Assembly: GCA_963513935.1 (NCBI GenBank)
Contig: OY740769.1
Location: forward strand, 67,352,984-67,416,983
Length of the DNA stretch: 64,000 bases
Source: Aphrophora alni
Lineage: Eukaryota; Arthropoda; Insecta; Hemiptera; Aphrophoridae
Reading direction: 5' to 3'
Position numbers and translations under genes: made by a program. Each line of letters opens with the position of its first letter. The stretch's first letter is position 1. Positions 1 to 10,013 of the stretch are shown here, piece by piece. The notes beneath the pieces were generated by a model that saw only the letters and a program-made list of their open reading frames with translations, was not told the origin of the DNA and did not search any database.

Positions 1-353
1 ACGAGTCAAAGAAACATAGAGTGACAATATGCGAGAGTATTTTTGAGGTTAAGAAGCACTGTTGATGTTTTGTTTGGTTGCCAAGACGCGCATGCGCAAT
101 GCGCATCCCCCTTCCCTCTCAGCGCTCAATCTGTACAGTCCCTACACTCCCTACAGTGTGTCAACTGAAAGAGTGAAAGTCACTGCTACAAACTGTCCTC
201 ACTGCCAACTAACTAATTGTAGTTATATATCTATGCTATTTATCTACTCCAGCTACATGTTGTGGTTGAATTTAACTTATTTTCTACTTTTTAGCAGGCT
301 AGCACCGCGGACCCCCTGATACAAGCTCGCGGACCCCACTTTGAGAAACTCTG
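1..353. mobile_element. Right end of a hAT-type DNA transposon
   Basis: The stretch ends with a GC-rich terminal motif at about 327-353 (CGCGGACCCC then CTTTGAGAAACTCTG). Read in reverse this resembles the CAGAG...TTCTCAAAG...GGGGTCCGCG ends of many hAT/Charlie-like elements. A similar GCGGACCCCCTG block sits 20 bases further in. The next eight bases, CTCTAAAG at 354-361, would be the target duplication, but its partner lies outside the window. No transposase is visible; the short ORF at 62-319 is probably chance. The family call rests on the terminal motif only. Confidence 0.5.
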
Positions 354-469
354 CTCTAAAGTTACTAACACAAAACATAAGTAAGGGCTATTATACACAT
401 CCTAACCCGACATTATGATGACACAATTCGACAAGCTCAATGTGTCCAAGGAATAAAAACAATCAAGAA

Positions 470-1440
470 TATGCAATACTTATTGACTGAAATAGACAAT
501 TTTGGAAGTCTAAAGATTTAACATAATAAGAAGATTAACCGCATTATATGTCATAAAGGAGGACACTTCGTTACTAAGAAACTACAAAAATTTTGAACAT
601 TTAGAGGAATCAAAACCGAATATACTATAAAATATTCACCTCAAATGAACAGAGTTTCAGAAAGAATCAATAGCACAATTCTAAAGAAAGAAAGAATAAT
701 GTTTATCGATACAAATCTTACCAATCATCTCTGGGGAGAAGCTGTCAGATGTACATAATATTAGTTGAATAGTTCTCCAACAGATGTCTGACATAAATAT
801 ATTTCAGATGAAATATGGAATGGAAACCAAGATTTAAATAGATTAAAAGTGTTTGGATGTATGTCTTCGGCTTATAACTTACCAAAATCAATAAAATAGA
901 ACCATGAACCATGAACCATTACAACTAGGATTGTAGGTTATGTTAGTAATGAATGCAGGACTGAAGAACTCTGTAAAAGATGAAATATTTAAAGAGCAAG
1001 GTGTGAAATTTGATGAAAATTGTTGTATATATAATTCAAAGAAAGAAAGAATAAACAAAAAAGTAAAATTAATGAAATATTTACTGAATTTGAAAATCAA
1101 AGAGAAGATGTGGATAAAGAATTAACAGAAAATGAAGTAACAAAATGAAAACACTGGAGAACAGAATTTTTAAAGACAGATAGGTAAAGAAAATTACCTA
1201 TTAGATATGATGACTATGAAATTTACATTTCCTATTGCAACAGAAGATAGTCCTAGTACATACAAAGAAGCAATTAACTAGGGAGATGATTGGAATGAAG
1301 CTATATAGAATGAGCTAAACTCTCACTACATAAGTAAATTACAATGAAAAAAGGCTATTGATACAAGGGGCTTTTAAAAACAAAGGATAATGGTTTGAAA
1401 AAGTAAAATTAGTAACCAAAGGCAGGGCCGGATTTAGTTG
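470..1440 (+). pseudogene. Decayed copia-type retrotransposon pol (integrase to start of RT)
   Basis: Translating across several frames gives recognisable Ty1/copia pol pieces in order. Integrase core: CHKGGHFVT near 547-575, resembling the family's RSDNGGE(F/Y). Then YSPQMNRVSERIN near 634-675 (family YTPQQNGVAERxN), LWGEAV near 731-748, and VFGCMSSAY near 848-876. The start of the RT region follows as PSTYKEA near 1251-1272. Stops and frameshifts break every frame, so this is dead. No LTRs were recognised. Known for the family: pol encodes protease, integrase, RT and RNase H in that order, and this relic covers only the middle. Confidence 0.75.
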
Positions 1441-2260
1441 ATTCAGCTGAAAGTAATAGTTACATATTAATAAAAATGGTGTTAAAACAATTATTTAAAA
1501 AAGAAGATTTATAATTAACTAATAAAATAATATTTCCTATGATTTGTCAATGGGTAATTTTGAAAAAACACATTTTCAATAGAATCTTGTGATTTCATTT
1601 GTTTTAAAATCTATGATGATAAAAATAGTAGGCTACATTCAACAGGCATAATTGGCAGAAACAGTTCTAACCATCTAAATAAATTTACTTTTTACCATGT
1701 ACTTTAAATACAGCTTAACCATCAAATTCAAATTTATGTAACTTTCTACTACACTGAATTATAATGCCAATAATTTTGCATGATCTGATAAACATACATA
1801 AGTTCAAAGAAATTAGATACTGCGCGTGCTAGAGATCATTTAGTATGTAGTGGCACTTGATCTTCATCGGGCAAACAGGTTCCTGTCACTTTTTAGTAGT
1901 AGGGAAAGCGAGTTAGTTAGTGTTCCGCCATCCTTTCGTCAGAGCGTTTCTAGACAGTGTATTACGAACAACTTCCCCACTCCAAGCCATATATATATAT
2001 AGCTACCTAGCCAAACCTGTTGTGATATATAATTATATCACAAAGTAAGCAAATTATTAACTTCAATAATAACTATTGCTCTTTATTGGCGCATGCGCAT
2101 GCGCATTAGCGCAACTGCTGCAGTGGTGTTAATTTGTAAGTACCAATTATTTTTATAGTACATTAGTAAATTAGGTTTTGTGTTTGTTCTATAATTTTAA
2201 GTTTTGATATCATAATATTTGTGGTTTATAGCCTTAATTATGAACATCTGCAAATGAGCA
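1441..2260. other. AT-rich intergenic DNA with short repeats, no gene seen
   Basis: No convincing coding region. 1800-1980 is less AT-rich than its surroundings and not identifiable. 1988-2070 (TATATATAGCTACC, AAACCTGT, AAGTAAGCAAATTATTAACTTCAATAA) shares blocks with 5230-5420 inside the foldback element, so it is probably another fragment of that family. 2089-2116 is an alternating GCGCATGCGCATGCGCAT palindrome. Confidence 0.5.
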
Positions 2261-2267
2261 AATAAAG

Positions 2268-2374
2268 TTACATTGGTTATTTGGATATATACATCTAGGC
2301 TAAATCAACATTAATTTATCATGTTACATTGGTTATTTGGATATATACATCTATATCAACATTAATTTATCATG
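2268..2374. repeat. Tandem duplication, two copies of 56 and 51 bp
   Basis: Copy one (2268-2323) and copy two (2324-2374) both begin TTACATTGGTTATTTGGATA and end CAACATTAATTTATCATG. They differ by a 5-base deletion in the middle of the second. A simple local duplication with no coding content. Confidence 0.85.
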
Positions 2375-2606
2375 TTGATAAACAGCATACTGTTCATGAC
2401 AATTGTGTCCTGGTAAAACTTTCTAAGAAGGTTAATGCCTGATGTATGATCTGTTATTTATACATAAAAATAATCTTGATGAAATAAATTGGAATAATAA
2501 ATATCGGTTTGGTCACTTGCAGCAATTATTTTCTTTTGTCTATTACATATATACATTATTGTTATATATTTTCTGATTTTAGTATTATTACTCTATTATA
2601 TAATAA

Positions 2607-2687
2607 CCTAACCTATTTGCAGTGATTTTTGCTACCACTAATAGGATCTACATTTTTGTTCACCAAAAATGCCGCAAATAGGTTAGG
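2607..2687. repeat. 81-bp inverted-repeat element with 14-bp perfect arms
   Basis: CCTAACCTATTTGC at 2607-2620 is exactly reverse-complemented at 2674-2687. The ~53-base middle has no coding capacity. It could be a very small MITE or a chance hairpin; no target duplication was recognised. Confidence 0.55.
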
Positions 2688-2765
2688 TAAGGTTAAGTTA
2701 AATATTCAGACTCACGAAATTATTCAGTTATATACTGCAGTATTAACACTTATATACTGCTGTCA

Positions 2766-2768
<3 letters not shown>

Positions 2769-2813
<45 letters not shown>
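2769..2813. repeat. (TA)n microsatellite
   Basis: About 22 TA units directly abut the left end of the Tigger element at 2815. These elements insert at TA, so the microsatellite could be the original target or could have expanded after insertion. Confidence 0.95.
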
Positions 2814-2817
<4 letters not shown>

Positions 2818-2860
2818 TAGAGTCTCGCATACTCGGCACTCGATAACTCGGCAGTCCGGA

Positions 2861-3070
2861 TTACTCGGCGACCCCGACGGGAAAAAAATATATATTTCTA
2901 AAAACAGCGATGTTCATAAAAGTTTGGCAGATCCCAAAGCGGGCATTAACTTCGATCGCTCGAATCGTTGATGGTACTTTTCCCATGTTAAACTCGTCAC
3001 AAAGCTTTTTTACAGATTCCCCTCTGTCAAGTCTTTTTAACACATTTAACCGCGTCTCAAACGAAACCAA
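2861..3070 (-). pseudogene. Truncated Tigger/CENP-B-type transposase N-terminus
   Basis: The reading frame opens with VSFETRLNVLKRLDRGESVK and continues KLCDEFNMGK. This matches the first helix-turn-helix (pipsqueak/CENP-B N-terminal type) of pogo/Tigger transposases, which binds the element ends. After about 31 residues the family pattern stops and the sequence runs into unrelated DNA, so the second DNA-binding domain and the DDE catalytic core are missing. It is a deletion product, not an enzyme. Confidence 0.75.
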
Positions 3071-3234
3071 TACACGCTTCCATTTTGTAACTCGCTCATT
3101 TTTATTTACTGTATATACTGTGCGTACCTGTCAAAGAAAACTGAAAAGAAATGTTATATTTTCCATAATGTATACTAAATTGATTCGTGGAAAAAAAGTG
3201 GCCCATCAAACATTTTTGCAGGTGTATGTCTGCT

Positions 3235-3480
3235 ATATCGACGGGTGCCAATGCCGCGGTGTTATTATGCCGCCGACAATAGGATACCGCTATCGACAAA
3301 GTCGTTTGATATTGCCGCCGCTTTGGTGCCGTGGTGTTTTTACGTCGCCGACAATGGGATACCGCTATCGACAAAGTCGTTTGATATCGCCGCCGCTTTG
3401 GTGCCACAGTGTTTTTACACTGCCAACAATGGGATACCGCTATCGACAAAGACATTTGATATCGCCGCCGCTTTGTGTTT
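3235..3480. repeat. Three 75-bp tandem units inside the Tigger element
   Basis: GGATACCGCTATCGACAAAG starts at 3282, 3357 and 3432, an exact 75-base spacing. Each unit also carries a TTTGATAT..GCCGCCGCTTTG block. The related element at 16327-17454 has only one such unit (near 17270-17345), so the array arose by local expansion. The units are GC-rich compared with the surroundings and read open in more than one frame, which explains spurious ORFs there. Confidence 0.9.
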
Positions 3481-3581
3481 CAATTACAATTTATTTTTTG
3501 CCCTTATTCCCGATAACCCGGCATTTCACAATCTCGGCACACTTCCGGTCCACATTACGCTGAGTTTGCGGGACTCTACTG

Positions 3582-3870
3582 TATATATATATCACCAGCT
3601 ATCATAGAAATATTGCCAGTGTGATACAGAGTATGACTCCCTATTTACATCTACTGTTTTCCTCTGTAATTTTTTTAAAAATTATATCAGTAAACAGTCT
3701 TTTTTTTATCACTTTAAAAGCCATTTTACACAATTTTTCTAATCCTTGAATCACCTACTCAATGTGTTATCTTTCTCCACTCTGTCACATAATTAATCAT
3801 ACCCTAACCTAAGTAATGGATCGCTATGTACATTGGTCTTACCTTACATTCAGTCTGACATCGAACTTGA
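3582..3870. other. No gene seen
   Basis: AT-rich sequence with no supported feature, lying between the Tigger element and a possible piggyBac-derived fragment. Confidence 0.5.
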
Positions 3871-3872
3871 TC

Positions 3873-4050
3873 TAATGATCTCGATAAAATTTCTTCGCGG
3901 TTAATTGACCATTCTAGTAAAATCTACAGAATTATTTTTGAAAGTTCTGGTAGTGATATTTCTGAAGCTAACTTTATTTTGGATTCATTGAAGATGATGA
4001 ACTAAGTTACCTACATCATTCTTTCTTAAAATAACTTAGGTGAGGTAGGT
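3873..4050 (+). pseudogene. Possible piggyBac-type transposase N-terminal fragment
   Basis: A 44-codon open stretch includes RLIDHSSKIYRIIFESSGSD and ISEANFILDSL. A basic start followed by an acidic, serine-rich segment is typical of the first ~60 residues of piggyBac-derived transposases. A frameshift after about 4005 leads to YLHHS, again like that segment. No TTAA-bounded inverted ends were identified and no catalytic region follows. It could be another acidic protein fragment. Confidence 0.3.
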
Positions 4051-4982
4051 TTATTTTCAATTTTTTTATCTTATCATAATCATCATTATTATTAGTATCG
4101 TAGGGTCTTTATTGTTTTTATAATAGTTATTATTATTTTGTTTATAGAAAATGATAAGTGTAGTGATGATGCCATCAAACAATAAAAAAAACGCCTGTTA
4201 TAACTTTTGATCAATTTCTATTTTTATCAAAATAACATATTATAAAGAAGTGGAAAGATGAAACTTATGAATTATCTTTTGTTTTATCTTTTTTTAAAGG
4301 CCTCTACAGATAACCTTTAATGTAAAAAACAAAGTTATCTTTTCCGGTTACTAGGGAACAATTCTGGGAACATTACAAAATTAAGTGAATTGCTGGGTAT
4401 GCTCCATGTTATTTTCAAATGGTAGGCCTACCCGAAATGTAAAAACAACATGGGTTTAAAAATTTTACTTAATAAATCTTGGTTTTAAATTAATTTTAAT
4501 CATAGCATACCTAGATTTTTAGTCATTATGCATAAAACAACACATTATCAATTAATTTGATAAATATTGACTGTAATTTAATTATCAGATTTTTATTCAA
4601 TTAGCCGATGAATTAAGGTAAACACAATTCTAGTTACTTTGATAAATCTTGGTTCTAATTCAATTTGTTGCAGTAATTTTACAGTCAGATGATGCACTAA
4701 GATAAAGATATTTGTAATTAATTTGGTTTATCTTGAATCTAATTTAATTCACAACACGATAAACTATCTCTCTTTTTATAAAGTAACAATTGCAAATAAT
4801 TATACCATGTGCTTAGTCACCATTCGCATTGCCATTAGTGAAAACAATCTCATAGAATAATATGACACAAATCGATCTTTGACAAAATACTGCATAGAGC
4901 ATCACATGAATTATTGAACGTAGACAGTAAACTATAGCTACTGGCATGTGTCAAAATAGCCTACATGGTAAAAAGTCAAATT
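4051..4982. other. No gene seen
   Basis: AT-rich DNA with homopolymer runs and several loosely similar phrases (AAATCTTGGTT.TAA at 4475 and 4645). Nothing supportable. Confidence 0.5.
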
Positions 4983-5683
4983 GGTAATTGTTTACTATGG
5001 TGGCTCCGAATTTTCGGGATTTTTCTTATTGTCTACTACATACCTTAAGCACTTCTAAAAATAAATTATGTTTTCCTTGTGGAGGTCACTTTTTTTCACT
5101 AAAAAATGACAATCTAAAAACTATCAAACATAACGTATTTATTGGTTATATCTCATATGTTACTAAAGATATTTCAACCTTCATATCCGTGATCACAAAT
5201 CAAGTGATATACTGTGAATCCTCCATATTAGGCCTAATTTCAAATTATTAACTTCAATAAACTTATGAAAGGAAGGGCAAACCTGTTGAGATATAGATTT
5301 ATATCGTTATATTTTATAGACTTATATTTATATAAGTAAGCAAATTACTAACTTCGATAAACATATGAAAGGTTTGGCCTGGTAGTTTTATATATATATA
5401 GCCACCTGGACAAACCTGTCATAATGTGAAATACCAATCTAGCGTAGTCATTATTAAATGGGCATGAGTCAAACCATACGCAATTAACATTGCCATTATA
5501 TTTTAAACCTTTCAATACCTCGGATTTGGAAGTTTTTAGATTGTGATTTTTTCAATGATAAAAAGTGACCTCCGCAAGAGAAATACATGATTTAGCCTTA
5601 AGAAGTAAGCTATGTAGTAGACGATAAAAAATAAATTTAAAAAACCGTGAACATTAGGAGTCACTTTTTGGTAAACAATCACC
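4983..5683. repeat. Foldback element with ~150-bp inverted arms
   Basis: Arm one (4983-5127) and arm two (5522-5683, inverted) share many blocks: GGT(A/G)ATTGTTTAC at the outer ends, GTCTACTACATA, CTTGTGGAGGTCACTTTTT against CTTGCGGAGGTCACTTTTT, and AATCTAAAAACT at the inner ends. The ~390-bp middle holds two direct copies, ~101 bp apart, of CAAATTA.TAACTTC.ATAAAC (5239 and 5340). The middle also resembles 1988-2070. No transposase is present. A foldback-type or MITE insertion is the simplest reading; a target duplication was not identified. Confidence 0.75.
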
Positions 5684-6130
5684 TATATTTTCTAACAAAG
5701 AAATGCATTTTGGGACTTTAAAAGTAGGCCTAGACCTGGTCAGAGCCACCTGACAAGACCTAGCATGTATCATTTACAATACACATACACTAACTTGACT
5801 TTCATAGTCATACATATTAACATACGCTTTTGTTATATGACCTAACTGCAGCATTAGCTTGTTTTCTATGTAATATAACAGTGAAGAAATGGATTTCAAG
5901 GCTTGAAATGTTTTTTGCGATAAATAATATGATCTGATCCTTTGATTGTACATATGGAAAATACTTTACGTTTCCATAATTTTTTATCGAAAAATCCAAG
6001 GACAGGGTACAACAGATAATTACCGAAAAATTAGGCTATTAACTTCAGGTATAAAAGTAACTAAATTACAGACATCCTAAATCTAAAATCCACATGTTAT
6101 TATGTGAAACCACATTTTTAATACACTTAC
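5684..6130. other. Probable start of mtIF3 intron, no other feature
   Basis: This lies directly downstream, on the minus strand, of the mtIF3 donor site at 6130-6125. I looked for the missing C-terminal IF3 exon in 5700-6083 and saw none. Confidence 0.45.
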
Positions 6131-6751
6131 TCTTGAGTTAGAATCGTCTCCTGTTATAACAATCCTAACTTCATATCTTTTTGCCAACCATTTTTTCATC
6201 ATATTAATTTTAGAAATTAAATCATGTTCATTTATTTTATGCGAAAGAGAAACAACTTTGTCACCTTTTAAAAAACTATCTTTCTTTTTTCCTTTAATTT
6301 GGTTTTCTTTAGCGTCTTGTAGTAAGTACTGACTTGTTGTCATAAGCTGATAAGTAGGGCGTTGTGACTTTGTATCATAATCATTCACTTTAACAAGTTT
6401 TAAATTTCTACGAGTAGACAGCTTTAAAGCATCTTTTTGAGTTGTTACGGTAATTTTATTATCAACACCAATTAAAGTAATATAGATTTCTTTTTCTTTT
6501 ACTGGCTTAGCAGGTGTTTGAACTTCACTCTTTTGCTTTTCTTTACTACTTGATAGGTTAGGATCAATCGTCTTTTCTGATACTAAGCCTATAGAAGAAA
6601 TGTGCAATTCTCTGTGTAATAAGTTTTCATATACGTTCTTTAGAGAAACACTGATATTACGATTTTTTAATAAATAACTACATGCCGAATAATTTACACA
6701 GTAACCACTTTGTGTAAAACCTCTAATCACAGTAGGTAATATAACAAACAT
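6131..6751 (-). CDS. Mitochondrial translation initiation factor IF-3, first coding exon (partial gene)
   Basis: The product would act in mitochondria, binding the small ribosomal subunit so that mRNA start codons and initiator tRNA are placed correctly. The ~207-residue exon opens with a basic, hydroxyl-rich stretch suited to a mitochondrial presequence. The IF3 N-terminal fold follows from about residue 88: IYITLIGVDNKITVTTQKDA then LKLVKVND and RPTYQLM (family: xxLVxVxxxxxPPVxRLMD). The linker and the beginning of the C-terminal domain come next (KVVSLSHKINEHDL..KI). The frame stays open to 6083, but GTAAGT at 6130-6125 right after DSNSR, where the family continues, shows the exon ends at 6131. 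The rest of the C-terminal domain is not found in the window to the left. The ATG at 6751 is the first in frame; an upstream non-coding exon is possible. Confidence 0.8.
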
Positions 6752-7799
6752 AACTTTAACCTTACCACAGATAAAATACGTCCTGTAACTGTAAGTGTAA
6801 AGGATAATAGTTTACTCTACAAATAAACATCATGCTTACTCAGTTGTGCAATATTTAGCCACTGCCTGGTGGCCTAGTCCGATTACCAGAGAATTATAAC
6901 TATAAAAAAAAAGTTTCAAACGTTAGTATTAAGTATTAAGTTTGAGTCAAATTATAATAAGAAATAATATCAAGTACACAAAAAATAATTATTACAACAA
7001 TCATAATGTATACGTTAATTAATTATCATATATGTTATTATTAATTATCATATCGTGAGGTGAGAACCATAGGGTTTAACTCTTCCTAATTTTACAACAG
7101 ACCATTTTTAAGTTTATCGTACATAAAATACCACTGTAATACAATAAAGCAAATTAAACTGGGTTATAATAAAATAAACATTTGTTACCAAGTATGAAAA
7201 ATCTGTTTTTTTATTCCAAGAAATACTTAACAGGGTCGAAGTAGTAATTTCATCACTAATGATGAAAGTTCACGTTTGAAGCTAAGCCGAACAAGGGAAT
7301 TTTCACATGTGAGGCGTAGCCGAACGTGGGAAGAATTTAGTTATGCACCTGAAAGACACTTTTAGGACAAGTTATGAATGATACTTTTTGTTATACTGCA
7401 AAATTACCTAACTTGTTATATTCATCTTCATATTTATCTACTATGAGAATAATTAATTATCTAGAGGTAAATTGTGTCTTACCGGTACATCACATCTGAA
7501 GCTTTTTTAATAATTCATTGGGCAATTCCATAATATTATTTAAAACAATATCTCTATTCCAAAATAAAATAATTCTAAATAATATTATTCCATAATTTAT
7601 TTTAACTCAACAGTTAGTATTAGTTCTTACGTTGCTATGGTAACGATGATTAAAAGGGAGATCAGCTATTTTAAAAATTTAGAACTGAAGAGAAAATATA
7701 CCACAGCAGCCACAGCACAGAAAGTATTAAAAACCGTAACTAGAGTCCAGAAAACTTTCTGCCACTTGCTGATTTATGTGCAGTTGTAAATCTGATCTG
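6752..7799. other. Upstream of mtIF3, no gene seen
   Basis: This should contain the mtIF3 promoter or first intron, but no TATA box or initiator can be assigned. GTAAGG occurs just upstream of the ATG (minus strand) and might be a donor. A diverged direct repeat, GAAGCTAAGCCGAACAAGGG and GAGGCGTAGCCGAACGTGGG, lies at about 7277-7333. Confidence 0.4.
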
Positions 7800-8536
7800 C
7801 AATCACATTGTTTTCATAATTTTTTGTAAACGTCGAAAGTATCTACTTTCAGTGCAGTATGTTGACAAAACTGAATCAGGCAGATAGAACTTTTTACAAC
7901 TGAGTATAAGAATTTCTGTTAGATCCGTTGGGGTTTTTTTTTGCGATAATAACACAAATGTTTGTATTTTACTCATCAGGAAATTCTTGTTGATCACTTC
8001 TTTTTTCGGTGTTATTTTTTAAATATTTTGACTGTGGAACTTGTTTATAAGATTCACTTCCGTCCAATTTTCATCACCATGACCTATTTTGTATCCCATA
8101 CTCATAATATTTTTTTTGTGGAAGTTCAACTGGCTCAATTGAGAGTGTGGTACATGTCTGTATTCCAATTTTTTTTCAAACTATTGAAAATCGATAAAAA
8201 CAGTTGCATATTAAAACCGATCCAACGCTATTACTATCTTTTCTCATAATAGATTATTCAAACATGTCATATTCACACTTTTCCGTTAAGTCCTCTGACA
8301 ATCGGTTTTCTTTTTTAGACATTGTAAACTTTTCTCAAAGATCATCACATCGATCATACTTGGAAAATAAAAAATGAATGTTAAATTCATAAATAAATAT
8401 AATATATCTATACAATATGGATTGTTTGGGTTTACTATTTTTTCAGAGTACATTTCAGCGTAAAGATCATACATTTGACTCAAATTTAATCGGTTATCAA
8501 GATAGTATTTCTTGGATGTTGCTCTGTAATAAGAGG
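7800..8536 (-). pseudogene. C-terminal part of an arthropod DNA-transposon transposase, interrupted by a P-like element
   Basis: Minus-strand frames give YYLDNRLNLSQMYDLYAEM and, after frame changes, blocks reading roughly as a FN.EFN(I/L).F...D.CD pattern and FYLPDSVLSTYC. From memory this resembles a widespread arthropod transposase-like protein containing VCK.FF, a tyrosine-rich YYL...LNLS.MY.LY block and Cys pairs. I cannot name its superfamily. Multiple stops and frameshifts make it dead. Its N-terminal half continues at 10014-10560, beyond the P-like insertion, as shown by the shared GTCTCTAG at both breakpoints. Confidence 0.55.
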
Positions 8537-8544
8537 GTCTCTAG

Positions 8545-10005
8545 CACAGAGCACTGAATAATAATAGAGTGGGCATACCAATACTAATGGCATTGAAGCA
8601 GTTGAAGCCAAAATCGGCCATTTTGGCTGTGGCAAGTTCTCCCTTCGCCGCATCTTCATGCGACTCTAGTTAGAGAAAGCGATTTTCTTAAATCACGATT
8701 TCTATTATTTGCGATCACTCAATCGACTTGAAACTTCGCAGGTTTAAACTGCATTTATTCATGATACAGGATGTGTAATCAGATTTATTTATTTATTTTT
8801 ATATTACTGGTAAAATTAATTTTAATTACGATTTAATGTAGTAAATAATTGAAATGACATGAAATAAATAGTCTGCTATTACTTTTTTTATTTTTTGGTC
8901 AAGTAAGTTTCGTCAGTGGGAAAGTTGTAGCCAATGAAATGAACTTAAAACTTCCAATTTAACTTGTTATTCTAGCGGTTATAGTTTTCTCAGAAATTTA
9001 GGTTGAACAGGGCGGCCTTTTACTTAACCGGCAACGGACAGCCGCCGCGCCGGTGTATTATATTACAACCATGATAGCATTCATTTGATTGTTATTAGTT
9101 TTTTTTAGGTCTAAAGTGACAAATAGAATTTACCTTTATTTTTTTTAGGTTAATAGAATTAAAGTGACAAGATAAATTGCTGTTTACAGTGTTTTAGAAT
9201 AATAATTGTAAACATTTAAAATCGTTTATAAATAAATAAGAACTATTAAAATATTATTACTGCAGGAACTGTAAATTATAATACTGTTATGCCAAACATT
9301 TTTAACCACAGGTATTAAGTAAATTAACAAATGTTAGTTACATCTTGTATTATATTTATCACAATAATTGACAAATAACGAATAAAGATTTTTCATTACT
9401 ATATTCATTGTCCCAGAAACAGTACAGTTTTGCACAAGCTGTTCCTTATCTTTGTTTTGTGCATTTTGTCATTAACCAATTTTGAATAGTGGCGCAATCT
9501 CAAATTGAAATACTTTGCACATATAGCTCTTATAAGTTGTACATAATGATTTTCCTCCGGATCTTGATTTAAAAAATGAGGACTTGAAAAAATCTCTTCT
9601 CCTACACACATAAGTAATACTGATGATGTCAATTTACTTATAAGGTTTTCTTTAGACGTAAGCTGTCTTGATCTTAGTATTTTAGTAACAACATTTTCAC
9701 ACAGATTACATACTTTTTGTACACCTGGTGATGACAGTAAAGTCTTACCTATGAAACGTAATGTGGTCAACATATCCACGGCTTTTACAGCCAGGAACTG
9801 AGCAGCTCCTTGGCATAATAATATAAACACAAACTAAATGTAAGACTCTCTGACTGAAACAACAGATCGTCGCGTTGCCTGCTTGACGCTCGGGCCGCTC
9901 GGGACTGGGATGGAAAGTGGTGGGGGAGCCGCCATCTTGGCTGTGGCAGGCAGCTTCACCGCCGCACTGCCGAGTGTCCACTCTATTATTATTCAGTGCT
10001 CTGTG
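8545..10005 (-). mobile_element. P-like (THAP-transposase) element, internally deleted, with 28-bp TIRs and 8-bp TSD
   Basis: The left end is CACAGAGCACTGAATAATAA continuing TAGAGTGG (8545-8572). The right end is its exact reverse complement (9978-10005), 28 of 28 bases. GTCTCTAG flanks both sides (8537-8544 and 10006-10013), an 8-bp target duplication as made by P elements. Just inside each end lies a similar motif, GCCAT(T/C)TTGGCTGTGGCA, in the same orientation at about 8615 and 9932. It contains a CCAT(C/T)TTGG core like a YY1/pleiohomeotic site. The 1461-bp interior keeps only a THAP start and a transposase tail. Perfect TIRs and TSD suggest recent movement. Confidence 0.9.
9405..9816 (-). 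pseudogene. Deleted THAP/P-type transposase (THAP start plus C-terminal tail)
   Basis: MPRSCSVPGCKSRG at 9816 and HITFHR just after are the opening of a THAP zinc-binding domain (family: C2CH with the first two cysteines as CxxxxC and a following FHRFP). In P-type transposases this domain binds the element ends. The frame stops at 9745, and a second frame carries a ~125-residue tail ending FNLRLRHYSKLVN...CKTVLFLGQ, a C-terminal pattern seen in THAP-type transposases. The catalytic RNase H-like core is missing, so the copy cannot encode a working enzyme. The tail assignment is from memory of the family and less certain than the THAP call. Confidence 0.65.
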
Positions 10006-10013
10006 GTCTCTAG

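Larger units (their letters stand above)
2815..3581 (-). mobile_element. Non-autonomous Tigger/pogo element, TA target site
   Basis: The ends are inverted: CAGTAGAGTCTCGC at 2815 and, read from the other side, CAGTAGAGTCCCGC at 3581. TA dinucleotides flank both ends. CAGTAGA-type ends with TA duplication are typical of the Tigger/pogo branch. The 767-bp interior keeps only the transposase N-terminal DNA-binding region (minus strand) plus three 75-bp tandem units. It shares two long blocks with the element at 16327-17454 (around 2965-3095 and 3185-3290), so the two are relatives despite different terminal bases. Mobilisation would need transposase supplied from elsewhere. Confidence 0.85.

Noticed and set aside
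2600..2700. GGTTAGGTAAGG sequences resembling insect telomere repeat TTAGG
   Set aside because: Only one or two imperfect units, part of a 14-bp inverted repeat; not a telomeric array.
2910..3607. 217- and 120-codon plus ORFs and a 117-codon minus ORF
   Set aside because: They run through the 75-bp tandem units and the antisense of the Tigger N-terminus; all are repeat artefacts.
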